A DNA stretch of 64,000 bases from Gonapodya sp. JEL0774 (GCA_027604505.1 JADIIX010000074.1:45778-109777); one strand, 5' to 3'; shown: positions 10,147 through 23,841, counted from the stretch's first letter. The notes: generated by a model not told the origin, from the sequence alone. Program-made: numbers and translations.

Positions 10147-13100
10147 ATGGCTTCATCGGCCGATGCGCGCAACAGCAATCCGCAGTCACAGCAGCCGCTG
10201 CACGGCCAGTCGGACTTCGCACGATACTTGGACTCACTCCGTGTCAGTGACGAGCACTCGCAAATCGACGACGAGCGCAGTAATACAAACTATACTTTCG
10301 ACAATGGGACTTTGGCGAATCCATACCCAACAGACATTGACCACATCAACGACATTTCCTTCTCGTCTTCCTCACACACTCACTCCGCGGACCCTGCTTC
10401 CCAAAGACGCGACGTTTCTGATACTTTCGAAGCCCATTTTTCTCAACATGATGCAGACTTGATTGCCAATACCTCGGCTTTGTCTCACGGCTCCTCCTTT
10501 AACGCATCATTCACAACCGCACCGTACCTCGACCCTCGCTCGCCCTTCACCGCTCCTACACTCCCGGGAACTTTTCGCTCCCCAGGCTCTGCTTACTCTC
10601 ACTCCTCTCCGGCTCCTTACCATCCGCCCCCTTCCTCCCGTCCCTCCAACCCCCACACAGTCACTTTTGCCTCTCCACCAGCCACCGACTCTCGCGGCCG
10701 AGACCACCCCGTCTCCCCATCACCCAACGTGCTAGATAACTTTTCCTCAGTGGCCCCCGTACCTCGTCAGGCGCCTACGTCCTCCGCCTCATCGTCCTCC
10801 TCACAACTCCCACTCAACAGCCCGTCGGCATTCTCCAACCGCATTCGGGCCCTACACCCCGACGAATCATTCTCAGAAGATGATTCCTACGTCGCCGGGC
10901 GATCTGCTTCCTCCGCACCTGTACCTGGGGGCATTCCTCCTGGAGGCTTTCCCTTCACGTCAACCCCTCCGGGCTCGTTGCCCAGCGGGGTACCGTCCTC
11001 CCTTGGTGGAGTCAGCAAGGCAGGTGGAGGAGGTGGAGGAGTTGACCGACAGAGGGAGGTGGATGGGACGGGTTTGAAGCAGAGGGAGAAGGTGGGTTGG
11101 TTTACCTGGTATGGGGGGGAGACGGGCCGAGGGAGCGCAAGTGGCGGCGGAGAAATTTCACAGGAATGGATAGGTGTCACCGTTCGAATTGTGCGCGTGG
11201 GAATTTTTTCAAAGAATGGTCGCTAACTGATCAGGGATGTGTCAGATTTCTGCACTTTACAATGGTCGCCCTTCATTACCGAGGAACGGTCCACTCGCCA
11301 TAAAGTAGAGCTCGAGGTATCACGACCATAGATATCTGCCTACTGCTTGTGATTGGCGATCCCGATTTTAATGTCACCCTTTGTTCGCCCCCCACTTTTC
11401 CCCGCTTTTCCAGATGATGGACGACCTTAAAAAGGAGAACTTCGGTCTCAAGCTCAAGATTTATTACTTGGAACAGCAGCTTGAGAGGGATTCTCCAGAG
11501 GGTGTGGGAGAGTTGGTGAAGGAGGTGGGTTAGCACTTCAATAAGTAGGGTCTGCACGGGTCAATCCGGTCGTGCCTTGAGACTGCAGTTTCAGTGTACC
11601 TCAGTGTACCAACGAAAGCAGAAGGATGAGCGGGACTTCCTCCGGATTAAGTTTCCCGAATTACAAACGACACACGAGTTGGAATTTCGTTGAGACTTTC
11701 CTTCCGCTGAGACATCGCAGTTGAATGCTGACGTTATTTATCCCCTGTGGATCCTTCATCATACAGAATCTTAACCTTAAAGCAGCCAACTCCACGCTGG
11801 AAGCGGAGCTCCGCACTCTCCGCACGCAAATCACTCAACTCCGCCACGACCTGGACTCCCGTACTGCGCATTTGACCCATCTTGAATCACTATGCGCTAA
11901 ATACGCCTCGGAGCACTCCAGTTCCCTTGCTGACCGTCAACACGCGGACAATTTGGCTGAACAACTCCGCAGGGATCATGAGCGCATCGCCGGGGAAGCG
12001 GAGAGGATTGCCAGGGCACTGAAAGAGAGGGACGGTGAATGTGATTTGTTGAAGCTTGAGATTGCAGAAATGAGAAGGAGATGTGCCGAATTGGAGGAAG
12101 CGAGCGGGAAGCCTCCAGGGATTGGGAGGATCGAGGACGCCCCAGAATTTCAAGGTATGGTCAAAGCAAGGTTGGATGCTTTGGCAAGAGCAGAGTCTGC
12201 TGAAAGAGCAGTTCAGGAGACTCAAAGGCGACTGGCCAACGAGATCGCAGAATTGCGTTCTCAAGCCGAACGAGCCAAACAAGAGAGTTTAGCGGCAAGG
12301 ACTGAGGTTCTAGAGGCTAGAGAAGAGGCAAGGAGGGCGCGGGGAGTGGCTGAGGCGGCCAAAGAAGCGGAGAGGTCCGCGAGGGGTGAAGCTGAGAGGG
12401 AGAGGGAGAGAGCTCGGGAGGCGGATAGGGCAAGAGGCGATGCGGAGGCGAGAGCTGACTGGGGACGAGGCGAAGTAGGTGGGAGAGATGATGTAAGTTT
12501 TCGAGTCCCTGTTGGATGGAGCTTGGGACAAGTTGTTGAGCGGCAGCTTTTACCTTCCACGTGACTCCCCTCCTATCTCTCCGGCCACAGCAAATCGCAA
12601 AACTCCAGGCGACAACTGCAGCGCTCACTTCCTCTCTCCATACATCCGCTTCTCGCGCCGCCTCACTCGAGGAAGACCTTCGACGTATCCAAGAGGAGCG
12701 TGAGCGGTTGAAGAGAGAGGTGGAAGAGGCTCAGCAAAGGGCGAGACAGGCAGAGGGAGACCGGGACAGGGCGACAGCTGTTATAGGTGGGGAAAAGGAG
12801 GCAAGAGAAAGGGCGGAGCGGGAGAGGGACGTGGAAAAGAAGGCGAGGGAGGTTGTGGAGCAGGTCAGCCTGGTAGCCGTTGTTCGTGGAGGCTGATTTT
12901 CTGTGGTTGTAATGTCACTATTTTGTACACCCTCATCAGTCGCTGAAAACTCTCCAACAAACCCACACGACGACTCTCTCCACCGTCACTACCATGCAGA
13001 CCCAGCTTAGCCAGCTTACCAATGACCTTGCAACGACAACTTCACAATTCCAGCATGCCCAATCCCAGCTTTCTAGGCATGCGTCAATGGTTGACCGGTC

Positions 13101-16100
13101 CCAGCACGAGAGACTCGCCGCCCACGAAGCAGAGCTGAACGCTCTTAGAGTCGAAATTGATAGAAAGGAGGTCCGGGTGGTAGAGACGGGCAGGGAGCTC
13201 GAGAGACTGAGAATGGAGTTGGAGGACGGGCTGAGGGAGAAGGAAGAATTGGTGGGCGAGTTGAACGTTGCAAGAAGAAGGTTGCAGGAAAAGGCTGCAG
13301 AGAATTCGTATGAGAGAGAGATGAAAGAGGTGCGTTGGGTGTGATGCAAGTCCACTGCAGTCATCGAACTGTTTCTGAAGCCAGTTGCAACAAATTGCTT
13401 TCCTCAGCAACTTACGGAGCTCAAATCCAAGTTGGACAACCAAAACTCAGCAGCGCGACGGCTTGAAGCCGAGAACAGAGACTTGCGATCGAAACTCGAG
13501 AGCGCCCGCAGGGACGACGCAGTCGCCCAAGCCCAAAGCTCCCAGGAACCCCACTCCAGATCTACTGAACCACCTCGAGCGACTAGGAAACAGGTGGTGG
13601 AGTCCGGTTCCGTGATTGGAAGTTTGGAAGAAATCGGTGCACGGAATGTGGAGGAAGACGAATTTGCTGGTCAGGAGGAGGACATGGGAGTGACTGGAAA
13701 GCCAAAGGCAAGGCGCGTGGAGCCGTTGTTGCGAGAGAAAAACTTGGAAGATGTAAGTGACGGAGTGTGGTTTCCCAATCAATTGCACCACGACTGATAG
13801 CTCGATCCTGTTCTCCCCTCAATAGTATCTCGACTCCATCCAGGGTTCCGTCTCTAATCTTGAATCCTCGCAAAAGTATCGGGCCGAGGAAGCGCAGCAG
13901 CTCAAGAAGGAGATTGACGGATCCAGAGCCGCTACCCAATCGGCCCTCCGCAGCATCCAGGAGCACTACGGTGCTGATGTGCGGGGCTTGATTGCAGAAT
14001 TGCGAGAAGCTGTCAAAGGGTCCAGAAATGAAGTGATTGAACTGAGCAAGAAGCTGGACAAGAGTCACGGAATGTGGCACGAGTCAGAGGTTAGGAGGAG
14101 AGAAGCGGAGGACGAGAGGGATACAGCCAAGGAAAAGTGCGACAGACTTTTAGCAGAGTGGACTGCGAAGTGTGCTAGACTGTCTGGGAAGCTCGAAGCC
14201 GTTGAGGAGCAGCTGAGAACTAAGGAGTCGGAGAACCAGGCACTTCGGAACAAACTTGGGTCGATGTCAGCTCGCGGGTCCCTTCAGGGTGGTGGATCTT
14301 TACGAGGATCCAGCTCTGGGCGAAATCTTGCGGCAAGTGTCGATTCAGTCGGGACTCGGGGATTGGACTTCGACGACGACATACCGGACGGGATACCAGA
14401 TGGGGAGAGCCACTTCAGCCGGAAGAGCGGCGGAAGCAAACAGGTATCAAAAGATAAATACGACAAGGACCTGGCGGAGTTGACAGGAGCGAATGCGAAG
14501 CTCCTGGGTAGACTGGAGGCTGCGGAGAAAGTGCTGAAAGGCAAAGAGGTTGAGAACCAGGCACTTGCAAAAGAAATTAGAGATTTGAAGGACGAAAGGA
14601 GAAAGGTGGAAGGATCGGTTAAAACTGCCCAGGACGTAAGTCACATTTAGTTGAAGTCATATTTAGTGGAAGTCATACTTACACGAAGATCCACATTACT
14701 TCGTTTTATTACCTAGCAAATTGCCTCATACAAAAGTCAACTCGCGAAGTCCGACGTTAGCCTTCGACAGATGACCTTGGAGGCCACAAAGCTGCAGGAA
14801 GAACTCCGACGATTGCACACACAGATTCTGGAATCCGAGGCTAAATGGAAAGCTGAAAAGAAGGACATCGAAGAGCGAGAGTGGCTGCTGAGAGAAGAAT
14901 TGAAGGACGAACTGCAAAAGGCTGGTAAAGACCGAGAAGCGGACAACAGTCGGATCATGGACGAGCTTCAGAAAGAGGTCGACAAATGGAGATCAAAAGT
15001 CAGGACCTTGGAGGAGGTGAGATACCCAGGTGCAGTTACATTCGTTTGGCTTCTGAGCACTTTGTAATTGGGCGTGCTCGTGTCTATATTAGCGTCTCGC
15101 GACCACGGAACGCCAGTTTTCATCTATCTCGGAACAGTTAGAAGCTACCCGATCTGCGAAGTCTGTCGCTGAAGAGCATATCAGGACCGTGAACGCTCAG
15201 CTGGAAGACACGCACTCCTCTCGCTCCAAAGAGGTCGTAGGGCTTCGGGAAGAACTGTCCGCGGCTAAGAAACAAGTAGAGTCTCTTCGCGAGGAACGTC
15301 GACGAATGGAATACGAACGCGGCGAAAGGGACCGAACTATGCGTGACATGGAAGAAGCACTTAAACGACGAGCTGAGGAGAAGAAAAAATGGGAAGAAAG
15401 GTGGTCTGAGTCGGAGGCGGTCAGGGCGAAGGTTGAACGCGTACGTTTGTCCGCCCTTTCTGAGAGCCGTCTGCTATTGTGAAACTGATTTCTCCGACGG
15501 TCTGGAAACGCAATCATAGGAACTTGGAGAGAAGGAAGTTTTGATGCGCAAACTTGATCAAGAGGTTATCGCTTTAGAGAATTCCATTGCCGAGCAGAAG
15601 GAAGTACGTGTTAAGTACAATAGTTTTTTTAATAGTTCCTTTGCTCTACTGACCGCGCTCTGTTTTGATAACTTCAGAACGCACTTGTTGTGGATGAATT
15701 TCGAACTAGAGTCAGCGAAAGGGACTCCCTTTTGCTTCAACTGTACCACAAGCTGGATGCAATCCTAGCGATTGGTCGGAAGCACGACGATAAGAAGATT
15801 GTACGTCGGCCATTTGATTTCGAAATAGTTGGTCTCACTTATTGTTAACGTGACCACCCAACAGACCTCATCCGCCACTCCAATTGGTCCAGCGGATAAC
15901 CTCCCACTATTCCGCGAACGACTTCTGACCCGCTTAAAATCCGTTGAAGTTGCTGTTGCGTCCTTCCAAGATAAAATCGAGGGAGTCCTGCGATTATGCC
16001 GCGATCGTTTACACAGCTTTGAGGCGCGATTGGATTCGAAGTGGAATACCCTGGAGCGGTACGAGGCTCTGGTACGGAAAGCAACCGATGCACAAAGAAG

Positions 16101-17144
16101 GCTTCAAGATCAGCTGTCCACTAAAAAGTTCGAACTAGAACAATCAAAGGTCTGCGTTGATAGTGAGATTACCAGAGCAAGATCAAGTTTTCACAATGTT
16201 CGTTGTTTATCTTCGATCAGGCCAGTCTGCAAGTCACGGAGGAGAAAGTGTTATCCTTACAGCAACAGCTGGATACGAGCGCAAAGCTTGCATCATCTAG
16301 TGGCAGCCAAGTCAAGATTCTGGAAGCCAGGCTTCGGGAAACTGAAACGCGACTTCGAGCAGAGCGTGACAGTCCAAAGATAGCCGACATGCAAGAGCGT
16401 CTTCGAGGCTCCGAAGAGCGATGTACTCAGTTGGAAAAAGCGGTGATGGACGCTGAAGACCGACTACGTATCGAGCGCCAAAGTGCCCGTGACCGCGTGG
16501 ATGAGCTCGTCTCGACCGTGAGGAAGCACGAACGAACGATTGAGCTTCTCAACAATCGGGCCAGAGATGATAAAGAGCGCTTTTTACAGATGAAAAAGCT
16601 GCACGAGGAGGAAATGCAGCGACTTCGAGCAGCTGAGGGCGCCGAGGAACTTCTGAGGGAGGCCAGTCGTAAGATGACTGACATGGAGCGTCAACTTGAA
16701 GATGGACGAAAGAGAGTGAAAGCATTAGACAAAGATGTGGGTTTCTGAACGGTGTTTCGGGGAGCTGCAGACTTCTGCAACTGATGCATCCATCGAAAGT
16801 ACCAATCTCTGTCGAAGGCTTATGAAAGGGTCAAAGCGAAGCAGCAGCGACGTGAACAGCAGGTTGCTCGAGCTCTTCAGCGACTAGATGTAAGGGTCAC
16901 CCTTTTTGCTATTTTGGACTTATTTGTTGCTGTCAAATTCTTCGCTCACTTTCATGTATTCTTTCAACTGTGACAGGCTGTCAAGAATTCTTCTCGCGAG
17001 TTTTTGGTTGTTTCGGAGGCTGCGGAAGCTGCTCAGCGCATTTTTGCGGAGGACTTAGGTAGTGATAGTGACTCTGAGTTACGCAATTCTCGACCTCGAG
17101 GGGAGAAGAAAGGTGGAAAGGCTGCTGATTCTCTGCGAAAGTAG
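10147..17144 (+). CDS. CM1-domain coiled-coil protein (centrosomin/Mto1/Pcp1 type)
   Basis: Fifteen exons join in frame: 10147-11091, 11414-11524, 11767-12492, 12591-12863, 12940-13329, 13408-13752, 13826-14635, 14717-15016, 15093-15440, 15520-15603, 15678-15800, 15865-16149, 16221-16736, 16800-16889 and 16977-17144, encoding 1,837 aa. The first ~300 residues are Ser/Pro-rich and disordered. The junction of exons 1 and 2 forms the CM1 (Cnn_1N) motif, LKQREK then DDLKKENFGLKLKIYYLE. The rest is almost continuous coiled coil, with a short Ser/Gly-rich break coded near 14260-14450 and an acidic-to-basic tail. CM1 proteins bind the gamma-tubulin complex and anchor microtubule nucleation at centrosomes, spindle pole bodies or cytoplasmic sites. 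Which of Mto1, Pcp1 or CDK5RAP2 it equals cannot be told by eye. Confidence 0.88.
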
Positions 17145-17529
17145 GCAGTTGAGGTGGGCCGGATCGGAATTCATGAACTTCTACCGGGAAATCTACTTGT
17201 ATATTTGTACATAGTTTGTTATTCGGTTTTGATTGATAATGTATTTATTCGTTGGAGCAAGCATTGCGGAGAAACTGTCCAGCGGAGGACGGTGCAGCTG
17301 GATGGCTATTGCATCCACGAGAACGTAGTGAATTTCTCGTGTTGCCCTCTTTAACGGCACACTTGTCTCTGCAATAGAAGCTAGCTGTTTGCATATCGGG
17401 AAAGATTTATGATTGCCTGCAACAGGGCAGGACGGGTGGTTGGTTGGTCAGGGACTTCGGGGCCACAGCCGGTGTTCAAAAGGGCCTGCAGTATTGGGAA
17501 CTGAGACACGAAGAAGAGATATCGAGAAA

Positions 17530-18851
17530 ATGACTCTGAAGTGGGGAGTGATTGCACCAGGAGGAATTGCTGAAGAAATCTTGCCATTCGTATGGTACAA
17601 GGGATCTGTGAATGTTCTTCGAGCGGTTGCATCCCGCAGTCTTGATCGGGCAAAGCTTTTCGCCACAAAGGCAACAGCCATTGGCGGATCCGTGGTGAAT
17701 GCGTATGGCAGCTATGCGGAATTGATTGCTGATCCGGAAGTTCATGCAGTGTACATTGCGACACCGACTGGCAGTCGTAAGGATCTTGTATATCAATGTG
17801 CTTCCGCAGGAAAGCATGTGATCGCAGAAAAACCTCTATGTCGCACTTCGGCGGAGGTAGAAGATATGATTCGCTCTATCCGATCAAAGAACCTGAAGTT
17901 TTTGGACGCAACGCACTTTACGCACCACCCTCGCACCCACGCTATCACGCGAATCCTCCACGATGTGGAGCTGTTCGGCGATGTTACGGATGTCACTTCG
18001 TCCTTTGTGGTTCACCTACCGGAGAGTCCAACACAGATTCGCTACAATGTTGAGCAAGAACCGCTCGGGGCACTCGGAGACCTGGGGTGGTACAATCTCA
18101 AGTTAACGCTGCTGGCCTTCAATAATCTGCAACCAGAGTCTGTCATCACTTTCACGACACCAGCGTCCTCCACCAACCCCGCAATTATGAGGTAATGGCA
18201 ATCTTCTTTACAGTTGAAGCAGGTGCACTGACACGTTCTGAAAGTATGACAGTAATTATCAAATTCCCGGATCTTCTTAGAGGGGATCTGCCACCCATCC
18301 CACGAACTGCGCGATTTGTTTGCGGCTTTAACGGGAGCGGTCTCACGCAAGGAGCTGTTGTTGAAGGAGTGAAGGGCTCAATTGAGTGGTCGGACTTTGT
18401 CCAGTTGAGTTTTGCATCCTTTCTGTTCTTCTCTCATCATTGTAACAGACTTTGTACAGCCCATGGTCGTATGTTGCTAGACGCAAGGGAACTCGTGTGA
18501 TGGATATAACCAAGTATCCACTCGAGTTTCGGTTTTCCAAGGGGAGAGGGCATGTCGGGTCGACAATCCATCAAGTTCATAGCGAACATGCCGCTGTCGA
18601 TTATTTGTTCCTGCGTTTTGCGAAGGCTGTTTTGGATGGTGGGGCAGCTCCAGACCTTGATGCCATGTGTGAGTTAAAATTTCCGTGTGATTGGATGGTG
18701 GCTCCATTTCATCATCAATTCTTTGCGCTAAATCACCATAGTGGTTTCTGATGTTTTGATATCACGAATCTTTGATGCGTGTCTTGAGAGCCGACGGTGT
18801 GGTGGGGCGCAAGTTCTTGTAAAGGGACTTTCCCCTGAGCTCAAGCTTTGA
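17530..18851 (+). CDS. Gfo/Idh/MocA-family NAD(P)-dependent oxidoreductase
   Basis: Exons 17530-18191, 18245-about 18392, 18449-about 18670 and about 18743-18851 form one frame. The start MTLKWGVIAPGGIAEE places a Rossmann dinucleotide-binding fold at the extreme N-terminus. The conserved EKP motif (AEKPLCRTSAEVEDM) and the following helix are typical of the family, as is the GDLGWY segment in the C-terminal domain. The closest known style is dimeric dihydrodiol dehydrogenase or D-xylose 1-dehydrogenase (NADP), soluble cytosolic enzymes acting on sugars or diols; the substrate cannot be read from sequence. An upstream in-frame ATG at 17413 is less likely because it would put about 40 residues before the fold. 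The gene converges on the POT transporter. Confidence 0.82.
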
Positions 18852-18961
18852 CACATGAGATGCGGGCACAAGTTGTGGCAAGAGCTCACATTGTAATAGA
18901 ATTTGGTACAGCAATTACTTAGTAACAAAATTGTCCCTCCACTACGATCAATGCCCCCCAT

Positions 18962-21858
18962 TTATACATTGGCAATCGCATCGTCCACCACCTTGGCATC
19001 CATCAACTTCTCAGACTCAAGCTCCGCAGCCAACGCTGCCTTGATCCATGGACGGTCCTAGAACGAAATGAAGGCACTTATTACTGATTGAAAACCACAG
19101 CAGATATGATCAACAAAAAACTCACCGCGCGGTAAACATAGAACCGGGCGAGGACAAGCTGGGCAAATCCGAAGGCAACCAGAAGAGCGCTGATGGGTTT
19201 GATAGGGTCGTTAAGAGAGAACCTTGGAAAAATCCCCTTGATATGTACTTACGTGTTCAACCAAAAGAAATTGGGGTATGTCCAGCCAGTCGGCGCACCA
19301 AAGTCATCCTTCTCTCCAGGGCGGCATGCCTCAAACAGAGCGGTTGCCAAGAGGTTTCCGAACGAGACTGTAAGCAGCCAGAGAGCGGACCCAGATGCCT
19401 TGGTACGAGTCCCGACTTCATTGTAGAGAAGGTTGAGCTTTATTGAAGTACGAAGACATGGGTCAGCTGTGCTCCGCAAGGAACGTATTGCCATCAACCA
19501 GATCAACCTACACCACTGATAGACACAAGAATCTCAGCAATCGTGATTACGAGATATCTGTCAGAGCCCATACGAACACATGAAGAGATATCGCGTGTTG
19601 GAACTCAAAAGGGACAGAACCTTACGGAACGGCTTGGGTGAAGATAGACATTGACTGATCGACACAGTATCCAGTGTCCTCATCAAGTATGCAGTTTGCT
19701 TCAATTTTATATTGAAGGCCTGCGCAAATGGCAAATGAAATTGCGGCAATAAACTGAGAATATGCGGTTACTCATAGGTGCGAACTAACGTCTGTAGAAA
19801 AGCAACGCTTACCATCCCAATCGTCATTCGCATCATCAACCCGAATGGTCTTCCGGTCGCCTTCTCAATAAATGGATACAAAAAGTTGCTGAAAATGGGA
19901 ACGAGGACAACGATCCAGAAAGGGTTGATGACGGCAGAGGCGATTTCCTGCAGTGGGATCAGAATTAGCTATTAGGTTGGGATTGCTACACTAGGTGGCT
20001 CACATCATTGAAGAAGCCGGCCTTTTTCATCATGGCGCCTTGATCTTGCCAGCTAGTACCATTTTGGTCTGCACCGAACAGCTAGATCAGAAAACTGGCC
20101 GACCAAATCAAATGAGCAACACGAACCAAAAGCTAAGTAAATTGCGATCAATACGATTAGCAAAGACATTGCAAAATGGAGTATTGGATTTAATTCATTA
20201 CTCACCCATCCAGAAAAAGGGGATTGGAATGAGGACAGGGAGTACTGCAAAAATGTCGTATGTCTCGTCGGCCATAGAAGCTCCCATATAGTCATCAGCA
20301 AAAGCAGCCCAGTGACGCTTCGAAGCTCGCTCTTCCTTCGACGCGCTGAAATATCTGGTCATAGCGGTACCGGCGATTTTTAGGAGATCCCAGAGGATGA
20401 AGGTCCTTGTGGGGGGAACAACCCGATAGTACCTGTTCCGAAATTGTTATTTGGTATGAGCACCAAGAAGCGTCCTCCGTGGCTGCTGGACAAGAATATA
20501 CGCACCGAAAACCGAAGATGAAAACACCGAGAGCAAAAGCCATCACGAGGGCGCACAGACCGAATGCCCACGCATACCCGTCGCCACTGGGGAGTAGTTT
20601 TCCGTCTTCCGTCCTCAAACCAAAGACCACCTGCAGCCGATAAATTTTATGAATCTGCAACGTTCCTGTGGCCTCGAGAACCCACCTGTTGCGAAATTGC
20701 GGGAGTAGCGAAACCACTGATAAGACCGCCGATATCTGGAAGATCGAAGAATGTTGTCACGAATCAAACCAAGAGCATTCATCGGATGCACTCACTGATG
20801 GACACTGTGAGTAATAAATAATCCAAATCAGGGCAATGTTCAGACGTGAACGTGCAAAACTACACGAGGGATGCTCTTACTGTAGAAATAATTGTAGAAC
20901 CTAAGATTCACAGAGCAGCATTGTTAATCTTTTCGTCAACGACAAGAACCACCGAGAACATGTTATGGCGTACTTGTTGAGCTCAAATTTCTGTGCTTCT
21001 TCAACGAACTGATCACCTGCTCCCCACGGGTGAGAATCTGAGACCGAAGGATAGAAAATTTTCAACCCACCTCCATGCGACGACACACAAGGTTTTATGC
21101 CACCTGTACCAAGAGCGACAAGGACGAGTGCCAATATTGGGAGCCATCCGTTAACGACACTCGGGATAGAAGAAATTGCAAGGAGCCCGACGCCAGCCAC
21201 ATAAACGAAGCTCAAGTAAACTGTACCGAAACAGGTTCAGACTATTTTCTTGATCCTCAAATTTAACTCCGCTTACCGATAGTGTGGTATTTGCCGAGGA
21301 AACTGTCACTAATCATCGATCCAAGGAGAGGCTGGCCAATGAGAGCATTTGATTGCAGTGCGCAAGATCTCGAAATGAAATCGCACCACTCACGAAGAAG
21401 TAGGTCAACACCTTAAACGTATGGACCCAGCTCTTCGCGCTGGTAGAGCTCATTCCGATCAGACGATACAGGTAATTCTTCAAAATTGGACTGAAGCGGA
21501 AATGAGACCCGAGAAACACTGGTCATCGAATGCGACGCATCTCACGTGATTCCCTACACGGTGATGGACAAGTTGTTAGTGTTGATGAAGATAAGTTTGA
21601 AGTCCCATTAAAACTCACGTAGTAGCAAAAACGCTCAGCAAACTCGTTGGGAATAATGAAGTAGACCGCCTTTGGCTGGAGAGAAGAGAACCGGCGTTCT
21701 TGGTTAACAACACGAAGATCCGAAGTGCCCAGTCTAGGTGAGTAAACGAGGCTCACCATCTTCTTCGGATCCGCAAGAATCTTCGCGGTAATTTCCTCGG
21801 TGACGATTCTGTCACGTTCCCGAACATACTGAAGAGGTGGAGAGGTGGGGGCAGCCAT
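18962..21858 (-). CDS. PTR2: POT-family proton-coupled oligopeptide transporter (PTR2-like)
   Basis: The gene starts at the ATG at 21858 (MAAPTSPPL) and ends with ..DDAIANV and a TAA at 18964-18962, in about a dozen exons with short introns. Splicing across intron 1 gives PKAVYFIIPNEFAERFCYYGI, the first POT signature helix. Further down are the loop GTGGIKPCVSSHG joined across an intron to GDQF, and FYNYFY, the start of the FYxxINxGS signature. Several later exons are hydrophobic transmembrane segments. Members sit in the plasma membrane with 12 helices and import di- and tripeptides with protons. The C-terminal cytosolic tail is charged. The inner exon borders between about 20.7 and 19.0 kb were not fixed one by one. 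Confidence 0.88.
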
Positions 21859-22847
21859 TTTCCTGAGTGACGATGGTCTCCTGACGGTTCAAAGCACAGG
21901 ATTGCGGGTCGAAGAGTGAATTCAGAACTCCCTTTGACTCTTCAGCTCTCACAGATTTGTAAACCCTTTAATATTTTGTTCGGGCTGGGATCACCGGTGA
22001 GGTGATGACCCTGATATTTCATCCTGCCTCTCGGCTCTCAAGTCAGGTACGGAACGCCCTGTGGGGAAAGAGAAAAAGTTTCATGTCTAATCGATGGCAT
22101 GTAATGAGATCAGTTCTGAAGTGGGTGGTTCTCGTCTTCACGCTTGCCGCCTAGGCAGTTGAATCTGTGGATCACGCTGCAACTCAAAATTTTGGTGACC
22201 AAGATCAGTAATGAGACCAAGCGGAAGGGGATGACATTGTGCACAAGCAAAATTCTTCTTTCTATTATGAATAACCTTGAAGTGTTACAGTGATTATTTG
22301 CACAATGATGACTCACAGTTGGTGGCCTCGCCAGTCTTCGAAATTTTGTTGTCACCCCACTGATCATCCACAACCGTAATTGATGATATTCTGAGTTCCT
22401 GGCCTAATTTTGTTTCGACAATGGAGGAGTATGTATGCAAATTACATGAAGATGAAGCGGAAGAACATGATTAATCGCGGATCGGAGAGCGGCGGAGTGG
22501 CGGAGCTTGCGTTGCCTTGTCCTTTCTTTTCTGGGGATCAGGGACCCCCAACCACGAATATTCCAGGAGGAACAAAGGCAATCAAACGCAATAAAGTCAA
22601 AATGAAACAGGCAACGAACTGTGGTTTCTCGTACATTACTTTCGGCGTCTCTCAGTTTGGGGTTTGATACAAATGTGGCATCATGGTGGAAATTGAAACT
22701 GGATTGGATGACGTGGGATTCTTGGTTGCTGACTCGTGGTTAGTCTTGCTTTACAGATGTCAATGTGGCAGATCGGGTGGGACCTGCCAAAGTGATGAGA
22801 CAGGGAAATGGAATGTATAATACTGTAAACCGAACACAGTAGTAATA

Positions 22848-23405
22848 GTGCTGAAACAGTTTATGGGTAGTAAAACGCCCGACTGCCTGAAATCTCCGTC
22901 ATCACAACATGTTTGTATTGAATGTATTTGTCAGTGGTTCCCACGTACCGTGTTATCAAGTGTGAACACGTTACACGATCACCCTCACTTTGTCAACAAC
23001 ACACAAAGCAGGAGCGCTCGTACATGCACCTATTTCCACCGTGATGTTGCTGGCGCCCTCAACGCTGTTGCAACAGGGCAATACATCATAACACACACAG
23101 GGCACTGCCCACAGCACAACTATGATCGTCGATGGCCTCCTCGAGAACCGTTGGGCATATGGCCACGTCCACCTCGGATTTTTCCTCGGGGAACAGGTCC
23201 TCGTGCCCAACCATACCAACGGGACCAGGTTCCAAGTACTCCATCAAGGAAGCGTCAAACTAGGGAAGAATATGAGACACCTTCAATCTCAGATCAGCAA
23301 GGCATTGACACCAATGTTCTGAACTCACCCACATCACAGCGACGGCGCATAGCTCCTGACAGCGACATGTTGGGAGATCAAGTCAGGACATTCCGTTTGA
23401 GCTAG
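22848..23405 (+). pseudogene. possible Fanzor/TnpB-like C-terminal fragment
   Basis: The open frame contains, about one third in, a Cys followed by FHRDVAGALNAV. This resembles the end of TnpB/Fanzor RuvC nucleases, where a zinc-ribbon Cys precedes a HRDVNAAxNI-type motif that carries the last catalytic Asp. No upstream RuvC-I/II motifs, intact CxxC pairs or terminal repeats were seen, and the remaining C-terminal part is Pro/Arg-rich without a known fold. If the resemblance is real this is a dead remnant. It may equally be chance. Confidence 0.22.
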
Positions 23406-23795
23406 AGGGATCTCCACTCTCTGCGATTTTAGTCTTTCGATTTTTCCTTGCTTTTTCATTCCGGGAGTGAGGGTTTCTTCTTTTGTGCCTGATGGTTGAG
23501 TTTGTGGACTAGGTTGCATATGTGACCGTCCGTTTCTGCATACGGAATCTCCTTGAGATAGATATTTTTAGTGGTAGATGGGTCCCTTTCTGTTGCGAGG
23601 TGGCACAATGCACCTGTGGTAATCGCGTCACGCAGACTGGGACCCTAGTGCATTGTAATGGTGCCTGAAATCTTTCGATTTGTACTGAAACGACTCTATG
23701 CATTGCGGTATTGCGGTACAGAGAGGACCCAGCCAGCTCATGGATGCTTGTTCGATTGGATGCTTCGCCAGGCACCGGTTTGTTCAAAATCAGGT

Positions 23796-23841
23796 TGATG
23801 AGGACGCTTGGCACCCGCTGATGAGGACGCTTGGAACCCGC
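23796..23841 (+). repeat. 23-bp direct tandem duplication
   Basis: The unit TGATGAGGACGCTTGG plus ACCCGC occurs twice head to tail with a single C/A difference. It lies outside any recognised gene. Confidence 0.85.
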
